Positions 8,216 to 16,410 of a stretch of DNA of 64,000 nucleotides are shown piece by piece. The notes below the pieces were generated by a model. It made no database searches. It saw only the letters and a list, made by a program, of their open reading frames with translations, and was not told the DNA's origin. Within the stretch, counting starts at the first letter, position 1. Every line of letters begins with the position of its first letter. The position numbers and the translations under genes were made by a program. This DNA is from Streptomyces sp. S.PB5 (lineage in GTDB: Bacteria > Actinomycetota > Actinomycetes > Streptomycetales > Streptomycetaceae). The stretch is taken from NCBI RefSeq assembly GCF_030403745.1, contig NZ_JAQMWP010000032.1, positions 1 through 64,000 on the forward strand, read 5' to 3'.

Positions 8216-9742
8216 TCAGATGTCGCGCTGCTCCAGGGGTTTGGTGGCCGGCCCCTGCACGACGTTCCCGTCCGGGTCGAAGCGGGAGCCGTGGCAGGGG
8301 CACTCCCAGGTGCGTTCGGCCGCGTTGAAGGCGACGAGACAGCCGAGGTGGGTGCAGCGCGCGGACACCGCGTGGAGCTGCCCGTCCTCGTCGCGGTGGA
8401 CGGCGCGGCGATGACCGCCGGTCCCGATCACCGCGCCCTCCCCGGGTGCGATCTCCTCGACCGTAAGACCCGGGGTGCGGGGCATCCGGTCACCGACGAA
8501 GTGCCGGGCGACCTGCGCCTGGTGCTTGAGGAACGCCGGCGCCTCGCGCACGGCCGGGCCGATACGGCGGGGGTCGTACAGGTCGGCCCAGGGCAGCTTG
8601 TGGCCGGCGATCAGCTCCGCGAGGAGCCGGCCCGCCATGATGCCGCCGCTCATTCCCCAGCCGCCGAAGCCGGTGGCGACGTAGGTGTGCCGGCTGCCCG
8701 CGTGGAACGGGCCGACGAGCGGCACGCCGTCGGTGGAGTCGTTGTCCTGGGTGGCCCAGCGGTGAGTGAAGTCGAGCTCGCCGAAGTGCCCGGTCGCCCA
8801 GGCGGCGAGCCGGTCGAAGCGTTCCCGCACATCGGCGGTGCCCGGTGTGAAGTGCTCCCCGGTGACGATCAGCAGCCGCCTGCCGTCCTGGTACGGGGCG
8901 GTGCGCACGGAGCGGGTGCCCTCCTCGGGCGTGATGTACATGCCGTGCGGATCGCGGTCGGCCGGGATCGGCGCGGCCACGACGAGCTCGCGGCGCGGGG
9001 AGAGCCGGGTGAAGAGCAGCGCACGGTCGAAGATCGGGTAGTGGGTGGCGACGACGACGTCCGTGGCCGTGACCGTGGAGCCGTTCTCCGTGGTCAGGCG
9101 GCAGGGTTCGCCCTCCTTGAGGCCGACGACCCGGGTGCCCTCGTGGATGCGTCCGCCGTGCCGCAGCAGGTCCTCGGCGAGGGCGAGAAGGTATTTGCGC
9201 GGGTGGAACTGGGCCTGCTCGGTCACCCGTACCGCGCCCGCGACGGGGAACGGCAGGCCGGTCCCGGTCACGTACTCGGCGGGCAGCCCGGCCTCACGGG
9301 CGGCGTCCGCCTCCGCCTTCAGCTCCTCGACGTCCGAGCCGTCCTGGGCGTAGGTGAAGGCGGCCGTCTCCTCCCAGTCGCAGTCGATGCCGAGCTCGTC
9401 CGCGAGGGCGGCGGCCTGGCGGATGGCCTCGCTCTGGGAGCGCGCGTAGAGGTGGGCGGCCTCGGCGCCGCGGGTACGGTTCAGCCGCGCGTACACGAGG
9501 GTGTGGAGCGCGCTGAGCTTGGCGGTGGTGTGGCCGGTCACCCCGGCGGCGATCCGCCCCGCCTCCAGGAGCGCCACACTGCGGCCGGCGCGGGCCAGCT
9601 CCCACGCCGTGCTGAGCCCCGCGATGCCCGCGCCGACGACGGCGACGTCGACCGTGCGGTCACCCGTCAGGTGCGGGTGGGGCTCGGCCGGGGGTGCCGT
9701 CTCGATCCAGTAGGACTTCGGAACGTCTTCGTATGTGCTCAC
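8216..9742 (-). CDS. FAD-dependent oxidoreductase with C-terminal Rieske [2Fe-2S] domain
   Basis: 508 residues from a GTG at 9742 placed nine bases after an AAGGGGGA ribosome site. The N-terminal Rossmann FAD motif is GAGIAG with a DadA-like fold through about residue 400. The C-terminal Rieske domain has ligands Cys463, His465, Cys481 and His484. The motif is CTHLGC...CPCHGS, so the two additional cysteines (468, 483) of bc1/b6f-type Rieske proteins, which form a stabilising disulphide, are present. This fusion is widespread in actinobacteria, often annotated as a glycine/D-amino-acid oxidase-like protein; the substrate is unknown. It stands alone and divergent from the hemerythrin gene, which may point to a shared redox or oxygen theme. 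Confidence 0.9.
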   Translation of the reverse strand: MSTYEDVPKSYWIETAPPAEPHPHLTGDRTVDVAVVGAGIAGLSTAWELARAGRSVALLEAGRIAAGVTGHTTAKLSALHTLVYARLNRTRGAEAAHLYARSQSEAIRQAAALADELGIDCDWEETAAFTYAQDGSDVEELKAEADAAREAGLPAEYVTGTGLPFPVAGAVRVTEQAQFHPRKYLLALAEDLLRHGGRIHEGTRVVGLKEGEPCRLTTENGSTVTATDVVVATHYPIFDRALLFTRLSPRRELVVAAPIPADRDPHGMYITPEEGTRSVRTAPYQDGRRLLIVTGEHFTPGTADVRERFDRLAAWATGHFGELDFTHRWATQDNDSTDGVPLVGPFHAGSRHTYVATGFGGWGMSGGIMAGRLLAELIAGHKLPWADLYDPRRIGPAVREAPAFLKHQAQVARHFVGDRMPRTPGLTVEEIAPGEGAVIGTGGHRRAVHRDEDGQLHAVSARCTHLGCLVAFNAAERTWECPCHGSRFDPDGNVVQGPATKPLEQRDI

Positions 9743-9866
9743 CGGGACCGAGTCCCCCTTGCGCGCAGGACGACGCATACGGCGTTATCCGCCTCGGGTG
9801 CGGGGCACTCGGGTGCCGCGGCGGTGCCCGTTCCGGAACCGCCTGGACCGGCCGGAGGTGGAGAAG

Positions 9867-10430
9867 ATGGGGCATGGTGGAAACGTCATCGACGAGCTGG
9901 TGACCGATCACCGCGAGGTCGAGGAGCTCTTCGGCAAGATCGAGGGCCTGCCCTCCGGTGACAAGGACCGCAAGGTGTACGCCGACCAGGTCACGATGGA
10001 GCTGGTGCGGCACTCGGTGGCCGAGGAGGCCTATCTCTACCCGGCCGTACGGGAGCATCTGGCGAACGGGAACACCGTCGCCGACCGGGAGATCGAGGAC
10101 CACTCCAAGGCCGAGCAGCTGATGAAGGACCTGGAGTCCTGTGAGCCGGGGGACGCGGAGTTCGACCGGATCGCCGGTGAGCTGATGGCTGAGGTCCGCT
10201 CCCACATCGCCGACGAGGAACAGAACCTGTTCCCGCAGCTGCGTGCGGTCTGCCCGCCGGAGACGCTGAACGAGCTGGGCGAGAAGGTCCGCATGGCGAA
10301 GAAGGTGGCGCCCACGCGTCCGCACCCCTCGACCCCGTCCACGCCGCCCGCGAACAAGCTGCTGGCGCCGGGCGTCGGCATGGTCGACCGGCTGCGGGAC
10401 GCGCTGACGGGCCGCGGCAAGAAGGACTGA
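9867..10430 (+). CDS. Hemerythrin HHE-domain protein
   Basis: 187 residues. A four-helix HHE cation-binding domain fills residues 8-145 with metal-ligand-type motifs TDHREVEEL, VRHSVAEEAYLYP, EDHSKAEQL and SHIADEEQNLFP. A Lys/Pro/Thr-rich linker and a short C-terminal amphipathic segment follow. The start ATG 9867 follows GGAGGTGGAG. Such proteins bind a di-iron centre and respond to oxygen, nitric oxide or iron. It is divergent from the FAD/Rieske gene. Confidence 0.88.
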   Translation: MGHGGNVIDELVTDHREVEELFGKIEGLPSGDKDRKVYADQVTMELVRHSVAEEAYLYPAVREHLANGNTVADREIEDHSKAEQLMKDLESCEPGDAEFDRIAGELMAEVRSHIADEEQNLFPQLRAVCPPETLNELGEKVRMAKKVAPTRPHPSTPSTPPANKLLAPGVGMVDRLRDALTGRGKKD

Positions 10431-10442
10431 CGGTCACCGCAC

Positions 10443-10976
10443 TCAGGCGACGAGCGTCTGTCCCGGCTTGAGCAGATCCAGCAGCCGGGCGTGATGCAGT
10501 TCCGCCACGGGCGCGACCAGGTCGGGATGGCGCAGGAGAGGCGCCGCCCGCCGGTCGTGCTCGTCCGGTGCGACCAGTCGCCGGAACTCCGCCGGCACCC
10601 CGGCGAGATGGTCGCTCTCGCCGACGGCCGCGACGGCGAGCCGGGCCAGTTCCGGGACGGTGAGCAGGGACACGGCCCAGCTGGCGACGACCTCGTCGAC
10701 CCAGGTGCGCCAGGCGCCGTCGTCCCCGTTCGCGCTCCCTTCCCCGCCCCCGTCGACGCCGGTGATCCAGTCGAGCCGCGCCGAGCCGCCGGGCCCCGCC
10801 ATCTCGACGAGGCCGGCGTCCATCGCCGTCGGGTAGCGCAGCCATGCCGCGACCGTGACCGCCTGCCGCGCCTGCACCTCGCACAAGGCTGCCGCGAGGG
10901 CTCCGCCGGACGCGGGATAGGCGCAGGTCAGCCACTGGGTGGTGGCCGCGATGACCGGGGAGAGAGCTGCTAGCAC
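10443..10976 (-). CDS. Protein of unknown function
   Basis: 177 residues, Ala/Leu-rich and predicted mostly helical, with an acidic glycine loop near residue 75 and a conserved-looking C-terminal segment ending LLDLLKPGQTLVA. No family is recognised. Base use and codon bias match its neighbours and it fills the gap between the hemerythrin and MetRS genes without overlap, which supports it being real. It lies 59 bases after the MetRS stop on the same strand and could be cotranscribed with it. Confidence 0.55.
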   Translation of the reverse strand: MLAALSPVIAATTQWLTCAYPASGGALAAALCEVQARQAVTVAAWLRYPTAMDAGLVEMAGPGGSARLDWITGVDGGGEGSANGDDGAWRTWVDEVVASWAVSLLTVPELARLAVAAVGESDHLAGVPAEFRRLVAPDEHDRRAAPLLRHPDLVAPVAELHHARLLDLLKPGQTLVA

Positions 10977-11035
10977 TGCCGAACCGTCCGGATTGCCGTG
11001 TCAGGGGGATGCGGAAACGGTAGCCCACATGAAGG

Positions 11036-12559
11036 TCAGCGCTGCTCCTGGAGGCGGGCGAAGAGCGGCTTCGCCTCCGGGAGCGTGCCGCCGACGGAGG
11101 TCACCTGACCGGAGATCCGTGCGGCCGCCCCGGGGACGAAGGGCCGCAGTTCCTCCCCGAGGACCCGGCACGCCGTGACCAGCGCGGCGAGGACCGCGTC
11201 GAGGCGTTCGGCCGCGCCGGCGTTGCCCTGGCGCTGCGCCCTGGCCAGTTCCCAGGGGCGGGTCGCGTCGATGCAGCGGTTGGCCTCCTCCACGATCTCC
11301 CAGGCCGCGTCGACGGCCCGGCGGAAGTCGTACGAGGCCAGCGCGGCATCGATCCGTCCGGGTGCGTCGCGGCACACGTCGAGCAGCGTCGCCACGGCGA
11401 ACCGGTCCGCGCCGAGACCGGGGACCGTGCCGCCGCGGTAGCGGTGGACCATCGTGACGATCCGGTGGACCAGGTTCCCCAGTCCGCCCGCGAAGTCCGC
11501 GTCGGCGCGGGCGATCAGCCGCTCGACGGTGAAGTCGGCGTCCCCGACCCGCGGTACGTCCCGCAGCAGCCACCAGCGGACCGCGTCCGTGCCGTGGGCG
11601 GCGGCCAGCGCCACCGGGTCCACGGCCGTCCCGTTCCCGGACTTGCTGATCTTGCGGCCGCCGACGGTCAGATAGTCGTGGACGAGGATGTCGGTGGGCA
11701 GCGGCAGTCCCGCCGACAGCAGCATGGCCGGCCAGTACACCGCGTGGAACCGCACCACTCCCTTGCCCACCAGGTGGGTACGACGGCCCCTGGCCGCCCA
11801 CCATCGTCCGTACGCCGGATCGTCGCTGCCGTAGCCGAGGCTGGTGATGTAGTTGCCGAGGGCGTCCCACCACACGTAGACGACCTGGTCGGGGTCGTCG
11901 GGCACCGGGATGCCCCAGCCGCGGGCGCGGGTGTGGGAGCGGGAGACGGAGAAGTCGTGCAGTCCGCCGGCGATGAGGGAGAGGACCTCGTTGCGGCGAG
12001 CGGCTGGTTCGATGCGCAGGGTGCCGTCGGAGATCAGCTCGTGGAGGCGGTCGGTGTAGCGGGACAGCCGGAAGAACCAGTTCTCCTCCGCGACGAGCCG
12101 GGGCTCGGTGCCGTGCTCGGCGCAGCGGCCGTCGACCAGCTCCTCCGGGGTGTAGAACTGCTCGCAGCCGACGCAGTACAGGCCTTCGTACTCCTTGCGG
12201 TAGAGGTCGCCCGCCGCCGCGCAGCGACGCCACAGCCGCTCCACACCGGCGCGGTGCCGTGGGTCACTGCTGGTGCGGATGAAGTCGTCCAGGGACAGGG
12301 CGAGCGGTTCGCGCAGCGCCGCGAACGCGTCGGCGTTGCGGTCGACGAATTCCCGCACGTCGACGCCCGCGGCGTCGGCGGCCAGCACGTTCTTCAGGGA
12401 GTTGTCGTCCGTGCCGCTCAGCAGACGTACGTCATGGCCGCGTCGGCGATGGTGCCGGGCCAGGGTGTCCGCCTGCACCAGCTCCAGGGCGAAGCCCAGA
12501 TGCGGGCGGGCGTTGACGTACGGAATGGTCGTGGTGATGTAGTGGCGTGGTGTCGTCAT
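11036..12559 (-). CDS. Methionyl-tRNA synthetase, auxiliary type
   Basis: 507 residues, a class I synthetase. The HIGH signature reads HLGF at 20-23 and the KMSKS loop reads KISKS at 303-307. The connective-peptide zinc knuckle has Cys129, Cys132, Cys146 and His149 in place of a fourth Cys. The anticodon-binding helical bundle follows, and there is no C-terminal tRNA-binding (Trbp111-like) domain. It would charge tRNA-Met. Its place among accessory genes and its own Met-codon leader suggest a second, conditionally used copy rather than the housekeeping enzyme, which should lie elsewhere. The ATG at 12559 follows an AGGAGGA site. Auxiliary synthetases in Streptomyces often give resistance to a synthetase inhibitor. 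Confidence 0.92.
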   Translation of the reverse strand: MTTPRHYITTTIPYVNARPHLGFALELVQADTLARHHRRRGHDVRLLSGTDDNSLKNVLAADAAGVDVREFVDRNADAFAALREPLALSLDDFIRTSSDPRHRAGVERLWRRCAAAGDLYRKEYEGLYCVGCEQFYTPEELVDGRCAEHGTEPRLVAEENWFFRLSRYTDRLHELISDGTLRIEPAARRNEVLSLIAGGLHDFSVSRSHTRARGWGIPVPDDPDQVVYVWWDALGNYITSLGYGSDDPAYGRWWAARGRRTHLVGKGVVRFHAVYWPAMLLSAGLPLPTDILVHDYLTVGGRKISKSGNGTAVDPVALAAAHGTDAVRWWLLRDVPRVGDADFTVERLIARADADFAGGLGNLVHRIVTMVHRYRGGTVPGLGADRFAVATLLDVCRDAPGRIDAALASYDFRRAVDAAWEIVEEANRCIDATRPWELARAQRQGNAGAAERLDAVLAALVTACRVLGEELRPFVPGAAARISGQVTSVGGTLPEAKPLFARLQEQR

Positions 12560-12601
12560 GGGTCCTCCTGCCGGTGAGGGGACCTGCTCCGCTCCACGCG
12601 T

Positions 12602-12624
12602 CGAGGCCCCTTCCCGGGGCCTCG
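12602..12624 (-). terminator. Attenuator-like hairpin before the MetRS gene
   Basis: Perfect 9-bp stem (12602-12610 with 12616-12624) with a 5-base loop, between the leader-peptide stop and the MetRS ribosome site. There is no U-run, which is usual for Streptomyces terminators. Its 5' arm can alternatively pair with a G-rich segment inside the leader frame. Confidence 0.55.
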
Positions 12625-12644
12625 GTATCGGTGCGCGTCCGCGC

Positions 12645-12698
12645 TCAGCAGCCCCTGTGCGGGGGCATCATCCGGTGCTGAGTCGAAGGCGTGATCAT
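12645..12698 (-). CDS. Met-Met leader peptide upstream of the MetRS gene
   Basis: A 17-residue frame whose codons 10 and 11 are consecutive ATG codons, followed by Pro-Pro-His-Arg-Gly-Cys. A TACCCT -10 element ends seven bases upstream, so it is probably translated from a leaderless message. Inside the frame, GCCCCC at the second Met codon (12661-12666) can pair with AGGGGC (12651-12656). That second arm can also pair with the 5' arm of the hairpin at 12602-12624. Stalling at the Met codons would therefore favour antitermination. The arrangement matches textbook amino-acid attenuation, here for methionine. Confidence 0.65.
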   Translation of the reverse strand: MITPSTQHRMMPPHRGC

Positions 12699-12705
12699 GT
12701 GGACG

Positions 12706-12711
12706 AGGGTA
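12706..12711 (-). promoter_or_regulatory. -10 element TACCCT of the MetRS leader transcript
   Basis: TACCCT on the minus strand, seven bases before the leader ATG at 12698; spacing fits a leaderless start. The -35 region is not recognisable. Confidence 0.4.
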
Positions 12712-12784
12712 GCGCCGGACTGCGGCGGCGGGCACCTCATTTGTTCGGGACGTGCTTCGCCGACGCGCGCGGCGGCGCCCCGGC

Positions 12785-13474
12785 CTATGCCTCGACCGGT
12801 GCGTAGAAGTGCGCGCGGACCCGGTGCAGCCATGCCTCCACCGGCGCCTCGTCCGGGCGGTCGGGCAGTACCGTGCGGGTCTCGTCGAACGCCTTCTCGT
12901 AGTACGCGAGCAACGGGCGCGCCACGGAGGCGTCGGCGGCGACGCGCTCACCGAACTCCCGGTATTCCTGCGGGTTCTCGACGCGGAGCGTGAGTCGGCC
13001 GGTGGTGTACAGCTCCAGCCCCTGGTGGCACAGCCGCTTGAGATGGCGGGCGTGCTTCGCGGTGCGTCTGTGGGTGTCGCCGGCGGTGTGGTCGCGGTTC
13101 TCCAGGCGGCGGAACTGCTGTGTGGCATAGCCGAGATAGGCGTCCCGGACCCGCTTGGCGCTCAGGAACGACGTACGCACGCCGATGAGTTCGTCGCCGA
13201 GCGGGGTGCGCACCTCGTACAACTCGTCCGGGAGCCAGGCGAGTTCCATGGCGGTCGGGTTGCAGCTCAGGGCGAGGCGGCACCACTTGGCGGCCTCGTG
13301 CAGGGTGCTGTCCGGGTGGGTGGTGACGTGGGACTCCTTCGGGCCGTGCAGGCCGTGCAGGGCCTCGGTGGGAGCGGCGAACATGCCGAGACGGTCCACG
13401 TCCGAGCCCGCGTGGGCGAGGCCGTAGGCGGTGGAGCCGACGATGCCGGACAGCAGTACGTTGGCGACGGTCAC
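12785..13474 (-). CDS. Nucleotidyltransferase of the RlaP/DNA polymerase beta superfamily
   Basis: 229 residues from GTG 13474, chosen because AGGAAAGG lies just upstream; a longer form from ATG 13513 is possible. The nucleotidyltransferase signature GSTAYG (13-18) and DVD (25-27) give the catalytic GS and paired Asp. The remainder resembles the PF10127 group, first noted near RNA-repair ligases, including TSFLSAKRVRDAYLGYATQQF and a C-terminal helical region. The substrate is not known; an RNA or tRNA 3' end would fit the neighbouring MetRS. It lies upstream of the MetRS leader on the same strand. Confidence 0.78.
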   Translation of the reverse strand: MTVANVLLSGIVGSTAYGLAHAGSDVDRLGMFAAPTEALHGLHGPKESHVTTHPDSTLHEAAKWCRLALSCNPTAMELAWLPDELYEVRTPLGDELIGVRTSFLSAKRVRDAYLGYATQQFRRLENRDHTAGDTHRRTAKHARHLKRLCHQGLELYTTGRLTLRVENPQEYREFGERVAADASVARPLLAYYEKAFDETRTVLPDRPDEAPVEAWLHRVRAHFYAPVEA

Positions 13475-13653
13475 GGTCGGCCACCTTTCCTGTCGGGCTC
13501 CGTGCCGCTTCATTGTGCTGACCTGCGGGGATGAGGTCACGCGGTTTTCTGCGCGGCCGCCTCTGGCCGGGAGGCGGCGAAGGGGCCTCCCGTGCACGGT
13601 CTGTCGGTGCCCTCGGCTAATCTGTGCCGCCGGAACCGAGGGGAGACACGAGA

Positions 13654-14337
13654 GTGCTGGTCAGGGCGGGGAATGCGGGGCGTCGGATGGCTTGTGCGGC
13701 CATGCTGGCGGGGGTTTTGGCGGGCTGCTCCGAGTCGACGGAGAAGGGGGACGCCACGTCGGCCTCGAAAGCGTCCTCGAAGGCGTCCGCGAGCGCGTCG
13801 GCGGCGGGCGGCGTCGAGAGCGGTGGCTCCGTCGGGGCGGCCGGGTCCGCGTGCGAGCTGCCCGTCGGCTTCGACATCGCCGAGAAGTGGAAGGCGGAGG
13901 CCGTCGACAACGCTCCCTCCGGCACCGGGCAGGCGGAGGACGAGCTCGCCGACCTGGTCCTCACCCAGGGACCGGTCAGCCTCGTGTGCGAGATCGACGC
14001 CAAGCCGGCGGGCAACATCGGCTTCCTCCGGGCCTGGACCGGCAAGCCCGGCGGCGCCGACGCCCGCACCGTGTTGGAGGAGTACGTCGCGGACGAGCCC
14101 GGCGCGAAGGTGAGCAAGGAGCGGTTCAGCACGTTCAAGGCGGGAGACCTCGCGGGCGTGGAGGTGAAGTACCTCACCACCGTCGAGTTCCTGGACGAGA
14201 CGAAGGAGAACAGCGCACTCGCGGTCGTCACCCCCGACGGTCCGGTCGTCCTGCACCTCGGCGGATTGGACTCCGACGAGCATCAGGGGATGCTCCCGGC
14301 GTTCGAGCTCGCGAAGAAGACGCTGCACACGGTCTGA
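13654..14337 (+). CDS. Putative lipoprotein
   Basis: 227 residues from a GTG after GAGGGGAGA. The signal peptide ends in the lipobox VLAGC with Cys25 as the lipidated residue. A Ser/Ala/Lys-rich linker (26-60) follows, then a folded domain beginning CELPVGFDIAEKW with two cysteines. It resembles a Streptomyces lipoprotein family of unknown role with a LpqN/PsbP-like appearance. It is transcribed divergently from the nucleotidyltransferase. Confidence 0.8.
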   Translation: MLVRAGNAGRRMACAAMLAGVLAGCSESTEKGDATSASKASSKASASASAAGGVESGGSVGAAGSACELPVGFDIAEKWKAEAVDNAPSGTGQAEDELADLVLTQGPVSLVCEIDAKPAGNIGFLRAWTGKPGGADARTVLEEYVADEPGAKVSKERFSTFKAGDLAGVEVKYLTTVEFLDETKENSALAVVTPDGPVVLHLGGLDSDEHQGMLPAFELAKKTLHTV

Positions 14338-14355
14338 GCAAGCGAAAAAAGGGAC

Positions 14356-14373
14356 AAGGTGCAACCTTTTATT
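14356..14373 (+). terminator. Weak terminator after the lipoprotein gene
   Basis: AAGGT-GCA-ACCTT stem followed by TTATT, 19 bases after the stop. Short stem but one of the few U-rich tails in the window. Confidence 0.35.
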
Positions 14374-14425
14374 CAAGGCGGTTGTCTCACCAGATAACAG
14401 GCACATGAACATCCTGGGGGACGTC

Positions 14426-14986
14426 ATGCGACGAAGCAGAACGACATGGGCCACCGTCGCTCTCATGGGTGCGACGCTCGGCGTGGCCGCCGTACCCGCG
14501 CAGGCGAGCACCACCTGCCCCACCGGCTGGGGCAGCCTCGCCAAGAGCCGTGCCGTCGGCACGGCGGACCCGGTGACCGACGTCAGGACCGGCCGGCACA
14601 CCTGCTACGACCGGCTGGTCGTGGACGTCCCGGGCGCCGGCAAGGACAGCCTCGGCTACTACGTCCACTACGTCGACCGGCTCCACCAGGACGGCTCGGG
14701 CCGGCTCATACCGGTCGCCGGCGGTGCCGTCCTGGAGGTGCGGGTGGCGGCACCCGCCTACGACCCCGAGACCGGCGCCCCCACCTATCCCGCCCGGTCG
14801 GGCCGCCCCCTGCCCGGCGTCGACCTCGACGGATACCGCACCTTCCGGGACGCCCGGTTCGCCGGCAGCTTCGAAGGAGACACCCAGCTCGGTCTCGGCG
14901 TACGCGCCCGGCTGCCGTTCCGGGTCCTGCGGGTGGACGGCCGGGTCGTGGTGGACGTGGCCCACTCATGGACCGCCAAGCCCTGA
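14426..14986 (+). CDS. Secreted AMIN-like domain protein
   Basis: 186 residues. A Sec signal peptide (RRSRTTWATVALMGATLGVAA) is cleaved near AQA-S28. The mature part starts with a Cys-containing segment and shows the repeated short strands (TCYDRLVVDVPG, VLEVRVAAPAYD, FRVLRVDGRVVVDVAH) of the actinobacterial AMIN-like domain. Its role is presumably envelope-associated. The start ATG 14426 is preferred over the in-frame ATG at 14405 because GGGGGAC lies immediately upstream. Confidence 0.78.
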   Translation: MRRSRTTWATVALMGATLGVAAVPAQASTTCPTGWGSLAKSRAVGTADPVTDVRTGRHTCYDRLVVDVPGAGKDSLGYYVHYVDRLHQDGSGRLIPVAGGAVLEVRVAAPAYDPETGAPTYPARSGRPLPGVDLDGYRTFRDARFAGSFEGDTQLGLGVRARLPFRVLRVDGRVVVDVAHSWTAKP

Positions 14987-15029
14987 CGTCACACGCGGCA
15001 GGCCGACGGGTCGACCCGGCCATGAGGGT

Positions 15030-15557
15030 TCACTCGTCGGCCTCACGCCGCAGGAACCAGAGGATCGCGGCGACGGCCACCAGCCACAGGGCCGTCACCG
15101 CGACCGGACCGCCGATCAGTTCGCCGTAGTGGTAGGCCGGGATCGCGAAGACCATGGCCGACCAGGCCGCCAGGAACCACAGCGAGAACGAGCCCGGCAA
15201 CTCCCCTCGCGCCCGGCGCACGACAGCGATCCCGGCGGCAACTCCGTAGAGCCCCGCGGCGAGTTCGGCGAGTCCGGTCGCCGTGGAGAACCCGGCTTCC
15301 GCCGTGCCCTCGACCACGGCCGCCAGCTCCAAGGCGCCCACCAGCACCACGAACGCGCCCAGCAGCACGGCCCCCGTCCCGTAGACCCGTCGCCACAGGG
15401 CGCGGCGACGCCGCCGGATCTCCTGGTACGTCAGTCCCTCGTTCCGGCGCCGCTCGGCAGCCCGTCGGGACCTGCGCGCTGCCTGCAGCCGGGCCCTCCT
15501 CGTACGGATCGCACGCCGTCGGCGCCGCTCGGCCGTGTCTCCCCGAAGCATCGGCAC
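15030..15557 (-). CDS. Small integral membrane protein
   Basis: 175 residues. The first 55 are extremely arginine-rich, then four hydrophobic helices follow (about 60-82, 88-110, 122-140, 146-168). The basic cytoplasmic head and four-helix core match many unannotated Streptomyces membrane proteins. An in-frame ATG six bases inside is an equally good start. No function can be assigned. Confidence 0.65.
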   Translation of the reverse strand: MPMLRGDTAERRRRRAIRTRRARLQAARRSRRAAERRRNEGLTYQEIRRRRRALWRRVYGTGAVLLGAFVVLVGALELAAVVEGTAEAGFSTATGLAELAAGLYGVAAGIAVVRRARGELPGSFSLWFLAAWSAMVFAIPAYHYGELIGGPVAVTALWLVAVAAILWFLRREADE

Positions 15558-15605
15558 AGTCCCCCCGTCGTCCCCATAGGCAGAGACCCCGGGCCGTGCC
15601 GTGAT

Positions 15606-16385
15606 TCAGGCCGGGACGGTCACGAAACCCTCCACCGCCCTGGTCAGTTCCTCCGGTTTCTCGACGGGGAGTTCGTGGCCCGCGTCGATGACCCGGACCA
15701 TGGCGTCCGGATAGGCCTTCGCCATGCGCAGCATCTGCTTCAGCGGGAGCTGGATGTCGTGGTAGCCGTGCACCATCAGCGTGGGCACCTGGATCTCACC
15801 GACCCGGTCCAGGACGTCGAAGGCGCGCATGGCCCCGTACAGGGTCATGACGACCTCGCGCGGGGTGTCCGCCGAGGATCTGACGTAGGCGCGGATCTCC
15901 TCGCGCGGGTGGCCGGGGGCGAAGGCGCGCTGGATGTTGGCGGCGACGAAGACCTTGAACGGGGCGAGCGTGGAGGCCGCCATCAGCAGGCCCCGCCCCC
16001 GGCTGTAGGTCATGCGGCCGATCGAGTTCACCAGCACCATGCGTGCGACGCGGTCGGGGTGGGCCAGGGCGATGGTCTGCGCGATCATCCCGCCCATGGA
16101 GTGTCCGACGAGCACGCAGCGCTCGATCTCCAGATGGTCGAGGAGGGCGAGGACGTCCTCCGCCAGTTCCGCGATCGTCCCGACCCCGGCCCCGGTGCTG
16201 TCGCCGTGTCCGCGCAGATCGAGGCGGACGACCCGGCGCTTCTTTGCGAAGTGCTCGACCTGGTGGTCCCAGCGGTGCCGGTTCGCCGTCCAGCCGTGGA
16301 CGAACACCAGGGGCACGCTCGCGCTGTCGCGGGGGCCCTCGTCGTCGTACGTCAGCACTGCGCCGTCGACTTCGAGCTGCGGCAT
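15606..16385 (-). CDS. Alpha/beta-fold hydrolase
   Basis: 259 residues from ATG 16385, just after CAGGAGG. The oxyanion motif VHGW is at 29-32 and the nucleophile elbow GHSMGG has Ser96. Acid Asp lies in VHGYHDIQLP and the base His in DAGHELPVEKPEE near the C-terminus. It is closest in appearance to non-haem haloperoxidase/esterase-type hydrolases. It has no export signal. It sits 25 bases before the start of the APH-like gene region and probably stands alone. Confidence 0.88.
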   Translation of the reverse strand: MPQLEVDGAVLTYDDEGPRDSASVPLVFVHGWTANRHRWDHQVEHFAKKRRVVRLDLRGHGDSTGAGVGTIAELAEDVLALLDHLEIERCVLVGHSMGGMIAQTIALAHPDRVARMVLVNSIGRMTYSRGRGLLMAASTLAPFKVFVAANIQRAFAPGHPREEIRAYVRSSADTPREVVMTLYGAMRAFDVLDRVGEIQVPTLMVHGYHDIQLPLKQMLRMAKAYPDAMVRVIDAGHELPVEKPEELTRAVEGFVTVPA

Positions 16386-16410
16386 GACGGCCTCCTGGGG
16401 CACGATCCGG

